Shown: positions 33,570 to 42,109 of the stretch, piece after piece
How the letters are laid out: every line of letters begins with the position of its first letter
Position numbering within the stretch: position 1 is the first letter of the stretch
From: Clostridia bacterium
GTDB taxonomy: Bacteria > Bacillota > Clostridia > Acetivibrionales > JAFADI01
Length of the DNA stretch: 43,174 nucleotides
Direction of reading: 5' to 3'
Assembly (NCBI GenBank): GCA_026417615.1
Contig: JAOACY010000099.1
Span: 1-43,174 of the forward strand
Notes under the pieces: generated by a model
What the model was told of the DNA's origin: nothing
Seen by the model: only the letters and a program-made list of their open reading frames with translations
Database searches by the model: none
Program-made: the position numbers and the translations under genes

Positions 33570-34495
33570 CATGTCCTCCCAACCATGTCCAGAAATGCCT
33601 CAACTCTTGTGTCAAATCCCGCTTCCCCCGAATGCTCGTCTATTGTAAGCTTTATAAATGGCATGCTGCTTATGTGTCTTATCCTTCTTTCTATTAACTC
33701 TGTAACAAAAGAATCCACTCCGCAGGCAAAAGGCGTAAGATAAATTATACCTCGGATATTTTTATACCTTGCAAAAGTGAAAGCGCTGCCTAGATTGTCC
33801 AGCCCTGCCTCCCAGAATACCCTTCCCTGATACGGGAAAGCGTTTTCTCTTATTTGGGAATAATTAAGGCTCGAAGGAAAGTACACCGCAAGCTTACGGC
33901 TTCGCAGCTTTTTTATCAGCTTCATGTTAATGTATTCATCAAAAATCATGTACGGATGTCCCAGGACAGCAATTGAAGGCTCACGTTCCCCGGAAGCACT
34001 GTATGACCCTAATCTGCCTGCAATACCGTCTGCATGATTTGCATGTTTGTCAAATGCGTCTTTGAATTCTTTAACTGCAAATTCAAAGTTCAGCTTCAAT
34101 TCTCTGGCCATTTCTCTGAGACTTATACACATATTCTTTTGTGAGCTGTTAGCATTAATATCAATCGTGAGCAGTTTTACCTGCTTTTTAAGGTTTATCA
34201 GCGTCACTTCGGGCAGAGCGCAGAACTTGGGGCATGTAAACTCATCCTTTCGGACACTTGTATATCTTGGCACAAAAATATAGTCTGCACGATTCATGAG
34301 ACTATGCACATGTCCGTGAAAAACCTTTACGGGCAAACACGTTTCACTGCTGCAGAGGGTTACCCCGCTGTCAAGTATTTGCTTGTTTGTATCACTTGAG
34401 ACTACAACCCGGCACCCGAGGTTTTGAAAAAAATTCTCCCAAAGCACACTATGCTGATAATAGAACAGCGCCTTGGGCAGACCTATTGTTGGCAA
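33569..34495 (-). CDS. DUF2229-type acyl-CoA dehydratase activase-related protein, subunit 1
   Basis: 308 residues. Start TTG at 34495 after GGGGTG. IGLPKALFYYQHSVLWENFFQNLGCRVVVSSDTNKQILDSG is the DUF2229 opening. SSETCLPVKVFHGHVHSL carries a conserved Cys, VPRYTSVRKDEFTCPKFCALPEV has more, and TPFACGVDSFVTELIERR and IDEHSGEAGFDTRVEAFLDM close the protein. In many Clostridia DUF2229 is fused to a BadF/BadG/HgdC-type ATPase in one giant protein; here it is separate, with the second half in the next gene. It has its own promoter. Function inferred only from family resemblance. Confidence 0.75.
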   Translation of the reverse strand: MPTIGLPKALFYYQHSVLWENFFQNLGCRVVVSSDTNKQILDSGVTLCSSETCLPVKVFHGHVHSLMNRADYIFVPRYTSVRKDEFTCPKFCALPEVTLINLKKQVKLLTIDINANSSQKNMCISLREMARELKLNFEFAVKEFKDAFDKHANHADGIAGRLGSYSASGEREPSIAVLGHPYMIFDEYINMKLIKKLRSRKLAVYFPSSLNYSQIRENAFPYQGRVFWEAGLDNLGSAFTFARYKNIRGIIYLTPFACGVDSFVTELIERRIRHISSMPFIKLTIDEHSGEAGFDTRVEAFLDMVGRT

Positions 34496-34559
34496 TATTA
34501 CACCCCATTTTCCTTTAATTCCTTGCTTTAAATGTATATATAAATATTATTCAACGTAT

Positions 34560-34588
34560 ATAATAAGTCTGTTCATTATTTTGTTCAA
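34560..34588 (-). promoter_or_regulatory. Candidate promoter of the activase-like gene pair
   Basis: On the minus strand TTGAAC (34588-34583), 17 bases, then TATTAT (34565-34560). It lies in the 115-base AT-rich gap after the ABC permease gene, so the pair is probably transcribed separately from the exporter. Confidence 0.45.
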
Positions 34589-34610
34589 TTTTCAGAATAA
34601 TATAATAAGA

Positions 34611-35825
34611 TTATGCTTTTCTGACCAACCCTCCAAAAACGCTCAGAGTGAAGAACACCACAGCCATGGCAGCCAGAGCCATTAACGGCTGTGCTACAGC
34701 ATTGAAGCCAAGTCCTGAGCCTACCGTTGCAGACAGTGCCTTCACCGCCCAATACTGGGGGAAGAATGCTGCCACTCTCTGCATAAATTCAGGCTCCATT
34801 TCAACAGGCCAGTAACAACCCGAAAGCATAGAGGAACACACAATCAGCACGGAAGAGTATATTCCAAGCTGGGAGTTTGTTTTAACCAGAGTGGAAAGGA
34901 ACAATCCTATACTGGTAACTGTCAGCACAAACAAGCTGATAACAACTACTGAAACTCCCAGTGAATCGCCCCATCTGACTTTCATGAATATGCTGCCAAA
35001 CATAATCAATACTAATGCCTGAAGCCACCCTGTAATAAAGGTGCCAAACACCTTTCCGGTAATTATGGAAGCCATTGAGGTAGGCGTAATGCTCATTCTT
35101 CCCCATGTGTTATTCTTCTTCTCCTCCAAAACCTGACCGGCACTGAAGACAATGGAAAACATCATGAACATCACCATAACTCCTATGGATATCTGGGATT
35201 TAACATCAAAGCTTCTGTCTGATACACCTGCCCCGTCCTTTGACATTGCCACTTCAATAAGAGCCGGCCCTTTTAGCCTGTTTTCAATATTTTGACCAAT
35301 TTCAGCTGCTACATGCTGTTTGTTTGGAAACTCAAGCCCTGCCGTCATATCCTCAAAATACAGTTTTGCAGCTTGCTTGATACGCAGCCTGGCAAGCGAG
35401 GAATTCAAAATTCCCTGTATTGCCATATAGTCCACAGAATTAGGAAGCTTAAGTGTTTTTATCTCAGGTATGCCGCCTTCCTCAATTGCTTTCCCAAAGC
35501 CCTCGGGAATTACAAATCCAACCTCTACTTCGGCGCCCCTTACCTTCCTTAAAAGCTCTTCTTCATTTACCTCCAGTGCATAAACGGCTTTATCTCTATT
35601 TATTCCCTCAATGAGCTTCCTTGCAACCTCACTGTTATCATAGCTTGTTATTCCTATGGGCATTTTCCTCTCTTCTGTTCCGCTTCCAGAGCCGCCGGCA
35701 CTGCCGAAAGCCGCACCCATTACAATAGTGAACATTATTGGAATCAGAAAAATTATTAGAAGGGCGGTTCTTTCCCGTGTCAGTTTTATAAGATCATATT
35801 TTGCCAAGCTCAATATTTTCATCAT
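34611..35825 (-). CDS. ABC-2 type exporter permease (second subunit)
   Basis: About 404 residues from the ATG at 35825, six bases after GAGGTG. It has the NatB/YhfP-type ABC-2 layout: one N-terminal membrane helix (IIFLIPIMFTIVMGAAFG), a large outer domain (about 45-215), then five helices near the C-terminus with LEEKKNNTWGRMSITPTSMASIITGKV between them. It should pair with the next permease and one ATPase to export a small molecule, lipid or peptide. The stop at 34611 is the last of the exporter operon. Confidence 0.87.
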   Translation of the reverse strand: MMKILSLAKYDLIKLTRERTALLIIFLIPIMFTIVMGAAFGSAGGSGSGTEERKMPIGITSYDNSEVARKLIEGINRDKAVYALEVNEEELLRKVRGAEVEVGFVIPEGFGKAIEEGGIPEIKTLKLPNSVDYMAIQGILNSSLARLRIKQAAKLYFEDMTAGLEFPNKQHVAAEIGQNIENRLKGPALIEVAMSKDGAGVSDRSFDVKSQISIGVMVMFMMFSIVFSAGQVLEEKKNNTWGRMSITPTSMASIITGKVFGTFITGWLQALVLIMFGSIFMKVRWGDSLGVSVVVISLFVLTVTSIGLFLSTLVKTNSQLGIYSSVLIVCSSMLSGCYWPVEMEPEFMQRVAAFFPQYWAVKALSATVGSGLGFNAVAQPLMALAAMAVVFFTLSVFGGLVRKA

Positions 35826-35838
35826 ATTTTTCACCTCA

Positions 35839-37044
35839 TCAAACCCTGAACTTAAGTATTCCAAAACTCAAGTACGCCAATCCCATCAGCACAAGAATAC
35901 CACAGTAAGGCAGCACCGTTTGCGGATTCATACCCATCATCAGATCGTGATACCCATTAAAAGCCCACCAGTTCAAGGTGAATCTGGCAGCAATCTTCAC
36001 AGGCTCCGGCATGAGATATATAGGCCACATGCCTCCTCCAATCACCGTAAACGCCTGTATGAATAACTGTCCCAAACCATCTGCCACCTTGACCGTCCTG
36101 GCTATGGCAGCTATGAACATTCCAAAAGCTGCAGCCGCAAATGCAGAGGACAGGGTAACCAAAGCAATCCCCGTCAGGGACACTCCCCAATTCACTCCAT
36201 AGAAAAGCTGTGTGAATATAATCAGGATAACAGCCTGTGTAAAGCAAATCAGCATGAGTCCAAGGAACTTTCCTGTTATAAGCGCAGCCTTTCCCGGCCT
36301 TGCACTGATTAACCTTCCCAGCGTCCTGGATTCCCTTTCCTCAATTATAAGCTTGGTGCCCGTATTTGCGCCGAACAGCAGGAACATTACCAGCATTGCG
36401 GCGGAATAATAACTCATTGCCGAAATTGTTTTTTGTTTCTCCTGATCAATTTCTTTGAATTTCAGCATCTCTGAACCCAGCTTTTTCTGCAGTCCGCCCA
36501 TGATTGCAGTAGCGTTGGAAACTCCGTTTGCCTGCGCATTGAAGGGAATGTTATACTTTTTTAGAGTATCCAGAGTTGCAAAGGCACCTGCATATCCCAT
36601 TGACAAATTCTCTGCAAAACCCTCCGTAACACTTCTGACTATACCCGACTTCAGCCGGCTGTCCCCATGAGCCTTTATATCAATTCTTACAGGCTTCCCA
36701 TTTTCAATGCTTTCTGAAAAGCCTTCCGGGATTACAATTACCGCAGGAGCAGCTTCACTTTTCAGCATTTCCTCCGCCTTTTGCTCATCTATCACAAACG
36801 TGCTGAACATGTCGGACAGTTTTCCTCTCAGAACCTCATTTATAAAAATTTGGGACATCAAACCCTCATCATTGTTAACCACACCTACGGTAAACCTTTG
36901 TATTGCCAGCTGAGGGGAAAATGAAGATCCCAGAGCCGATCCGAGTATTACCACTATAAGGAGGGGCATGACAAGCATAACAGCCAAAGCCTGTCTGTCC
37001 CTGAATATAATCTTTAAATCTTTCAACGCTATATGAAGAAGCAT
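35839..37044 (-). CDS. ABC-2 type exporter permease (first subunit)
   Basis: About 401 residues from the ATG at 37044 after GGAGG; the frame is open to 37101 but overlaps the ATPase gene. It has the same architecture as the neighbouring permease: MLLHIALKDLKIIFRDRQALAVMLVMPLLIVVILGSALG at the start, an outer domain, and a C-terminal block of helices with EERESRTLGRLISARPGKAALITGKFLG. The two permeases are clear paralogues and should form a heterodimer with two copies of the ATPase. Confidence 0.87.
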   Translation of the reverse strand: MLLHIALKDLKIIFRDRQALAVMLVMPLLIVVILGSALGSSFSPQLAIQRFTVGVVNNDEGLMSQIFINEVLRGKLSDMFSTFVIDEQKAEEMLKSEAAPAVIVIPEGFSESIENGKPVRIDIKAHGDSRLKSGIVRSVTEGFAENLSMGYAGAFATLDTLKKYNIPFNAQANGVSNATAIMGGLQKKLGSEMLKFKEIDQEKQKTISAMSYYSAAMLVMFLLFGANTGTKLIIEERESRTLGRLISARPGKAALITGKFLGLMLICFTQAVILIIFTQLFYGVNWGVSLTGIALVTLSSAFAAAAFGMFIAAIARTVKVADGLGQLFIQAFTVIGGGMWPIYLMPEPVKIAARFTLNWWAFNGYHDLMMGMNPQTVLPYCGILVLMGLAYLSFGILKFRV

Positions 37045-37054
37045 AATAAACCTC

Positions 37055-37990
37055 CTAGTCCCTAAGGGCCCTTCCGGTAAGATGGAGGAACACACTCTCA
37101 AGGTTGGTCTGTTCTATATTTATGGAGTGAACTTTGCATCTTTCCCTGTCAAGTGTCGATATGACCTTTGCCAGAACTGTTTCCGCATCCTGCGCTATTA
37201 TCTTTATTGTGTTGGCTTCTGCTGAAGCATTCACTATCCCGTCAATAGCCTTCAGGATTTCAACAACTTTATTTCCTGCATTGGCAGCTTCAATATTTAT
37301 AATATCCCTTTCATCCACAAGCTTCCTTAATTCATCCTTTGTGCCGGCCGCTATGATTTTCCCATGATCCATTATGGCAATACGGCTGCATAGGAACTCC
37401 ACTTCCTCCATGTAATGGCTTGTATATATCACCGTCATTCCTTTGCCGTTAAGCTTCAGCACCGTTTCCAGTATGTGGTTTCTGGACTGCGGATCAATGC
37501 CCACGGTAGGTTCATCCATTATCAATATTTCCGGATGGTGAAGCAGCGCCGCTGCTATGTTTATTCTTCTCTTCATCCCGCCGGAGAAGGAATCAATCCT
37601 GTCTCCGGCCCTTTCCTTAAGTCCAGCAAGCTCGAAAGCTTCTTCAACCCTTTCTTTTAAAAGGGCGCCACCCAAGCCGTACATTCTTCCCCAGAACATG
37701 AGGTTTTCTCTTGCGGTAAGGGTAGGATATAGTGCTATTTCTTGAGGAACAAGGCCCAGCAGCTTTTTTATCTCACCTGTTTTTTTTCTTAGGCTGTTTC
37801 CTTTTATAACTATCTCTCCGCTATCAGGACTGATTAATGTTGTTACCATGGATATAAGGGTTGATTTTCCCGCCCCGTTGGGGCCAAGCAGTCCGAAAAC
37901 CTCCCCTTCCATGATTTGCAGGCTTACATTATCAACCGCCTTTGTTTTCCCATAGCTTTTTTCAAGGCCTTTCAATTCAATTAAGCACAT
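37055..37990 (-). CDS. ABC exporter ATPase
   Basis: 311 residues. Walker A GPNGAGKST (36-44), Q-loop in LVPQEIALYP (about 80-89), signature SFSGGMKRR (134-142), Walker B ILIMDEPTVGIDP (155-167) and a switch His in TSHYMEE (around 190). The C-terminal extension (about 215-311) is the drug-exporter type (DrrA/NatA-like). It powers the two downstream permeases, which begin 10 bases after its stop. GGAGG is 8 bases before the ATG. Confidence 0.95.
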   Translation of the reverse strand: MCLIELKGLEKSYGKTKAVDNVSLQIMEGEVFGLLGPNGAGKSTLISMVTTLISPDSGEIVIKGNSLRKKTGEIKKLLGLVPQEIALYPTLTARENLMFWGRMYGLGGALLKERVEEAFELAGLKERAGDRIDSFSGGMKRRINIAAALLHHPEILIMDEPTVGIDPQSRNHILETVLKLNGKGMTVIYTSHYMEEVEFLCSRIAIMDHGKIIAAGTKDELRKLVDERDIINIEAANAGNKVVEILKAIDGIVNASAEANTIKIIAQDAETVLAKVISTLDRERCKVHSINIEQTNLESVFLHLTGRALRD

Positions 37991-38005
37991 TTTCCCAACC
38001 TCCGT

Positions 38006-39022
38006 CTACTGCTTCATAAATTTTTTATAAAGTTCGTTATCCTTCATGTCCAGCTCATTGATGTCCATGGTATTTTCCTTTGTTATATCAGGCAGCTCCA
38101 CCTTGACCTTGCCGTTGTCAATGTTCCATCTGGTTGTGCGGATATTGAAGCTGATCCTGATTTCACCCTCAAACTTGATGAGAAGTGTGCCCTCAAGCTG
38201 TTCGTCTATTATATATGAATCCTTATCAATCTTTGCGGTAAGCTTTAACTTTTCTGCAGCATACTTGTCATTTAGTGCTTCAATGTGAACAGGCAATTCT
38301 TTGATAAACTTACGTATCTTCTCTTTGTATTCTTCTTCAGTCATGTTCAGCTGGTCTTTCTGACTGTTCTTGATTCCATATTCGGCCATCATTGCAATAA
38401 TGGTCTCATTTGTGGAAGCCGCCTGTGCAAGCTTCTTTAAAATACCCTTCACCTTTGCGTCGTTAAGCTCCAGTGACAGTATGGAAACCTTTATGTCTCC
38501 ATCCGGGGTGTTTTCTATTGAATTTCCGGAGCTTACCAAAATCTCGCTTTCAATGGCATTCTTCCATATCCCCGCAACTTCTTGAAACAGCTTTTTATTC
38601 TCTTCTGCATCAGCTGTCATGCCCTGCTGACCCATGGAAGGAGTCAATTCAATGTATTTGTCACCTGTGATAGATGATTTGAGATAGGCTTTGTTGTTAG
38701 CGGAGAACAGCTTTGAATCCAGCATTATCTCCCCTGCCTTGAGGAACCCCCTGATTTCCGATTTTCCATTCTTGTTGTCTATCCACTCATCGGTATTCAA
38801 ACTTATATCCTTGTATTTGCCCAGTTCCTTTTTGATATCCTCGGGCGCTTTCGACAGGTCAATGCTTATCGTTGTCCTGGTCTGTGACTGAAGGGATTCG
38901 GCCTTCTGGGTCTTGTTGAATGCATCCAGATATTTCTGTGTGGTGCTTTTAAACATGCCGCAACCGACGACTGAAGTCAGCAGCAGAATTGTTGCTGCAA
39001 GTGCAATTATTCTTTTAATCAT
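38006..39022 (-). CDS. Exporter-associated lipoprotein
   Basis: About 338 residues from the ATG at 39022 (GTG at 39031 is an alternative). A lipoprotein signal, KRIIALAATILLLTSVVGC, puts the lipidated Cys at 21. The mature part is a charged, beta-rich protein with no catalytic motif that I recognise, resembling LolA/LppX-like outer-surface lipoproteins only in layout. It lies first in the lipoprotein-ATPase-permease-permease operon, 15 bases before the ATPase, so it likely captures, delivers or shields the cargo of the exporter. A promoter with a palindrome lies upstream. Confidence 0.75.
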   Translation of the reverse strand: MIKRIIALAATILLLTSVVGCGMFKSTTQKYLDAFNKTQKAESLQSQTRTTISIDLSKAPEDIKKELGKYKDISLNTDEWIDNKNGKSEIRGFLKAGEIMLDSKLFSANNKAYLKSSITGDKYIELTPSMGQQGMTADAEENKKLFQEVAGIWKNAIESEILVSSGNSIENTPDGDIKVSILSLELNDAKVKGILKKLAQAASTNETIIAMMAEYGIKNSQKDQLNMTEEEYKEKIRKFIKELPVHIEALNDKYAAEKLKLTAKIDKDSYIIDEQLEGTLLIKFEGEIRISFNIRTTRWNIDNGKVKVELPDITKENTMDINELDMKDNELYKKFMKQ

Positions 39023-39060
39023 TTTACTCACCTTCCGTTAAGAATTTATTTCATGCTTCA

Positions 39061-39125
39061 ATTATATTTCAGCTTTCCAAATTGCACATCGAAGAAAAGT
39101 AATGATTTATCTATGACTAAAGTCA
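39061..39125 (-). promoter_or_regulatory. Promoter and candidate operator of the lipoprotein-ABC operon
   Basis: On the minus strand TATAAT (39066-39061) has no good -35. A perfect dyad TGACT-AA-AGTCA lies at 39114-39125, about 65 bases upstream of the expected start point, a usual position for an activator. It has the ACT-N2-AGT form that I recall for VraR/LiaR-type regulators, and a LuxR-type regulator gene is adjacent. The regulator-operator link is inference. Confidence 0.5.
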
Positions 39126-39144
39126 CATATCTTTAGCCATTCCT

Positions 39145-39777
39145 TTACAGACCCTTAACCACATATAGCGCTATCTGCGTCCGGTGGGTGAGGTTCAGCT
39201 TGGACAAAATGCTTGATATGTGGTTTTTCACTGTTCCTTCAGTCAAGTATAGCTTCGCAGCAATTTCCTTATTCGACATACCTTCGGCAATGAGCTTTGC
39301 TATTTCAAGCTCCCTCTGGGTAAGCCCCTGCTCCGCAGGAGGCTTTTCCGGAGCCTTGGCCAGCTTGCCCATCACCTTTTCCGCCACATCATTGTGCAGG
39401 ACTGTACCCCCTGAATAAATTACCTTAATGGTGTTAATAATTTCTTCTGAAGCCATATCCTTTAAAAGGTAACTGCTTGCACCATTTTTCAGGGCATCAA
39501 AAATAAATTCGTCGTCATTGAAGGTTGTAAGAATTATCACTTTGATTTGCGGATACCTTTCCTTAATCAGTTTTGTTGCTTGAACACCGTCCATTACAGG
39601 CATCCGTATATCCATCAGCACAACGTCGGGACTAATCTTTTCACAAAGCCTTACTGCCTCCTCACCATTAGCTGCAATAGCTGCCACGTCAATATCACTG
39701 CACAGTGACAGCACCATTTTGAGACCATCTCTGATAATAGGCTGGTCGTCAACCACCATTATACGTATTCTGCTCAA
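39145..39777 (-). CDS. NarL/LuxR-family response regulator
   Basis: 210 residues. The receiver domain has D10-D11, phosphoacceptor D56 in VVLMDIRMP, a Thr in IILTTFND and a Lys in SSYLLKDM. The LuxR-type helix-turn-helix is at about 145-207 (LTQRELEIAKLIAEGMSNKEIAAKLYLTEGTVKNHISSILSKL). It overlaps the kinase gene upstream by 29 bases, so the pair is co-expressed. Phosphorylated, it would likely bind the dyad upstream of the lipoprotein-ABC operon. Confidence 0.94.
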   Translation of the reverse strand: MSRIRIMVVDDQPIIRDGLKMVLSLCSDIDVAAIAANGEEAVRLCEKISPDVVLMDIRMPVMDGVQATKLIKERYPQIKVIILTTFNDDEFIFDALKNGASSYLLKDMASEEIINTIKVIYSGGTVLHNDVAEKVMGKLAKAPEKPPAEQGLTQRELEIAKLIAEGMSNKEIAAKLYLTEGTVKNHISSILSKLNLTHRTQIALYVVKGL

Positions 39778-40963
39778 TTCTCGCCACCTCCGCGGGTATT
39801 GTGATATTAATCATAAACCCGTCATTTGTATAGAAGCTTGCATCCCCCTTCAGCTCCCTGACCCTTTCAACCATTCCTGAAAGTCCGCTTCCCATAACCA
39901 GCTTGCCCGCTCCATTTCCATTATCCTTGACCAGAAGGGAGAACGCAGTCTTTCCAAAGTTTGCTCCAATATCTATTATTGAAGCTTGTCCATGCTTTAT
40001 GGAATTTGTAATTGACTCCTGCACAGCCCTGTAAATCACTATATTCATATCAGGCTGCGTTTTATATATTTCGCCTTCCACCTTAAGCCGCACTTCAATG
40101 CCAAACTTCTGCCTTGAGCTTGCCGCAAGCTCCTCAAGAGACTTCACCAGCGGCAGCTGCTCTACGGAAACGGGCTTCAAAGCTTTTACAGAGCGCCTGA
40201 TTTCCGCAAGGCACTCCCTTGCTATTTCCCTTGTCTGCACCAGCTGTTCAGCAGTTTTTTTGGGATCTGCGGCTGCCAGCTTCCCGCATATATCAAGGTT
40301 CATAATAAGGCCTGTAAGATTGTGGCCCACACTGTCATGAATATCCCTTGCTATTCTGTTTCTCTCTTCAAAAATCGCAAGCTCTCTTATCCTTGCGTTT
40401 TTCTCTTCCAAGAGCCTGTTGGCGGCCTGCAGCTCTTCATTAAGGCTGTTAAGCCTTGACTTCTCCTCCGAAAGCATTCTTGAGTAGTTGTAGAATACTG
40501 AAATTGTTATAAAAACCATCAGGGTAAACAGGATATAAGAGACGGTAAAGGGCAGATTATATACCGATTTTGCCTCTATGAACCTGTAATATTTCATTAT
40601 TGCCGCTGCTATAAGCATGAAGCTTACCATCAGCCGCTGCCTTTTCTTGGCCAGGAAGCCTGCTGAAATGAGGGCAAAGAAATAATACAGATTAAAATAA
40701 TAGTTCACAACATACTTAGAGCTGCTGTCAAGAAGCGCAAGAAGAGCCGCATCTGCAATGTAAGTGTACGGAATGTATTTCTCAAAGCTTTTCCAGAAGA
40801 ACTCCCTAAGGTGCATCAACAGCAAAAAAAGGCTAAAAAGCGCTGCCATAAGAAGCAGCCTCTGCCCTTTTGCATTTTCCAGCAGCACTGCCAGCACAAA
40901 GGTACCCAGCATTATTATGTTTCTGAATATAATAAAATAATAGAAATTTCTATCGCTGCTCAA
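39749..40963 (-). CDS. Sensor histidine kinase (HisKA_3, NarX/LiaS/DesK type)
   Basis: About 404 residues. A TTG start is likely: TTG 40963 has GGTGA at 6 bases, TTG 40969 is next to it. Five to six membrane helices (about 10-160), with almost no outside loop, suggest sensing within the membrane, as in DesK or BceS-like kinases. A short coiled coil leads to the dimerisation domain with the phosphorylated His near 210 in ARDIHDSVGHNLTG. The ATPase domain has DNGNGAG and GSGLSGMVERV. It should phosphorylate the regulator encoded next. Confidence 0.92.
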   Translation of the reverse strand: MSSDRNFYYFIIFRNIIMLGTFVLAVLLENAKGQRLLLMAALFSLFLLLMHLREFFWKSFEKYIPYTYIADAALLALLDSSSKYVVNYYFNLYYFFALISAGFLAKKRQRLMVSFMLIAAAIMKYYRFIEAKSVYNLPFTVSYILFTLMVFITISVFYNYSRMLSEEKSRLNSLNEELQAANRLLEEKNARIRELAIFEERNRIARDIHDSVGHNLTGLIMNLDICGKLAAADPKKTAEQLVQTREIARECLAEIRRSVKALKPVSVEQLPLVKSLEELAASSRQKFGIEVRLKVEGEIYKTQPDMNIVIYRAVQESITNSIKHGQASIIDIGANFGKTAFSLLVKDNGNGAGKLVMGSGLSGMVERVRELKGDASFYTNDGFMINITIPAEVARIEQNTYNGG

Positions 40964-40979
40964 TGTCAATCACCATAAA

Positions 40980-41014
40980 CATTGTATCAGATTTTCCGCG
41001 CATGTGATACAATG
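40980..41014. repeat. 10-bp inverted repeat between gerAB and the sensor kinase gene
   Basis: CATTGTATCA (40980-40989) and TGATACAATG (41005-41014) are perfect complements around a 15-base GC-containing loop. On the minus strand it follows the gerAB stop by about 14 bases and is followed by only TTT, so it is a poor terminator. It may terminate weakly, or serve as an operator just before the kinase gene. Confidence 0.5.
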
Positions 41015-41027
41015 TTTTAAGGCATTA

Positions 41028-42098
41028 TTATACTTTTCTTATTTTTGCGACTATGAGCGTCAGAAGCGGCAGGCCATAAAGGAGCGGGATTGTATAAAAA
41101 GGGAAAACGCCGTCTAGGAAGCTGATGAGTTCAGCCTGCTTTAATGGAAAAAGCTCTATGCCGGCGATAAGAAGAATTACAGCGGGAAGAATCAGCGGAC
41201 GGTAGCTCTTAAGTCCTAAAATTCGCGAGAGGCAAAAAACAATGACAAATATAAAAACCCCCAGCTTGATGAAATTTCCGGTTAATTCAATTGAAGCAAA
41301 TAGAATATCAAACCTTTCAATAAACAAAGTAGGCCTTATATACCTTACAATTGAATAAAACGGGCTTGAAAGATACTGCCTTAGCTCTCCGAATACCAAA
41401 GTGTAAAAGGATTCGTTCAATATCCCTCCCACACCAATAAGAATAATTGTGAGCATTGAATATAATCCAGTTTTTTCAGAATTTTTTATATTTGGCACAA
41501 AAAAAAGCACAAACATTATTTCTCCCGCCCAGGCCAAAGGCGCTAACCCGGAGCGCACCACATTATAAATTCCGTCATCTAAAATCGGCAGCAAATTTTC
41601 AAAATTCGCATCAGAAATATGGAAAATATAAAGAATAAAAACAATCCCTATAGTAAGCATGAATATAAACTGTGATGTTCTGGCAAGTCTTTCAATCCCT
41701 GCATATAACGCAAACACCACAGGCGCAATAAACAAGAGCTCAATCACTATCAGCGGAGTGTTTGGCAGAAGTGTCAGCCTGGTAAAAATGTTTATCTGAT
41801 ACAGAACGAAGTAGGTTGTATGGCTAATCCAGACAAGAAAAACAACCAGCAAAAGCTTTCCGAGCCATTTCCCGAAAACCTTTTCAACGCATTCAGCAAA
41901 ATCGTAATCAGGAAACCTTCTGCTCAAAGCTCTTATTACAAAGCTAATGCATATTCCTCCTATGATAAAAATTATTGCAGCCATCCAGGCATCCCTTGGC
42001 GCATGCATTGCAATAAGAACAGGAAGAGTTATTATAGCTGTTCCCATTATTGTCCAGAACATCATAGCCACAACCTGTCCTCCGCTTATTGTTTTCAT
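41028..42098 (-). CDS. Spore germination protein GerAB (APC-type membrane subunit)
   Basis: 356 residues with about ten membrane helices; family GerAB/YndE. Start: MKTISGGQVVAMMFWTIMGTAIITLPV, followed by ALSRRFPDYDFAECVEKVFGKWLGKLL, the conserved GerAB pattern. GerAB subunits in germinant receptors bind the small-molecule germinant in the spore inner membrane. AAGGTG precedes the ATG. It follows gerAC by 11 bases. A GerAA gene would be expected beyond the right edge of the window. Confidence 0.9.
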   Translation of the reverse strand: MKTISGGQVVAMMFWTIMGTAIITLPVLIAMHAPRDAWMAAIIFIIGGICISFVIRALSRRFPDYDFAECVEKVFGKWLGKLLLVVFLVWISHTTYFVLYQINIFTRLTLLPNTPLIVIELLFIAPVVFALYAGIERLARTSQFIFMLTIGIVFILYIFHISDANFENLLPILDDGIYNVVRSGLAPLAWAGEIMFVLFFVPNIKNSEKTGLYSMLTIILIGVGGILNESFYTLVFGELRQYLSSPFYSIVRYIRPTLFIERFDILFASIELTGNFIKLGVFIFVIVFCLSRILGLKSYRPLILPAVILLIAGIELFPLKQAELISFLDGVFPFYTIPLLYGLPLLTLIVAKIRKV

Positions 42099-42109
42099 AG
42101 TTTTGCACC

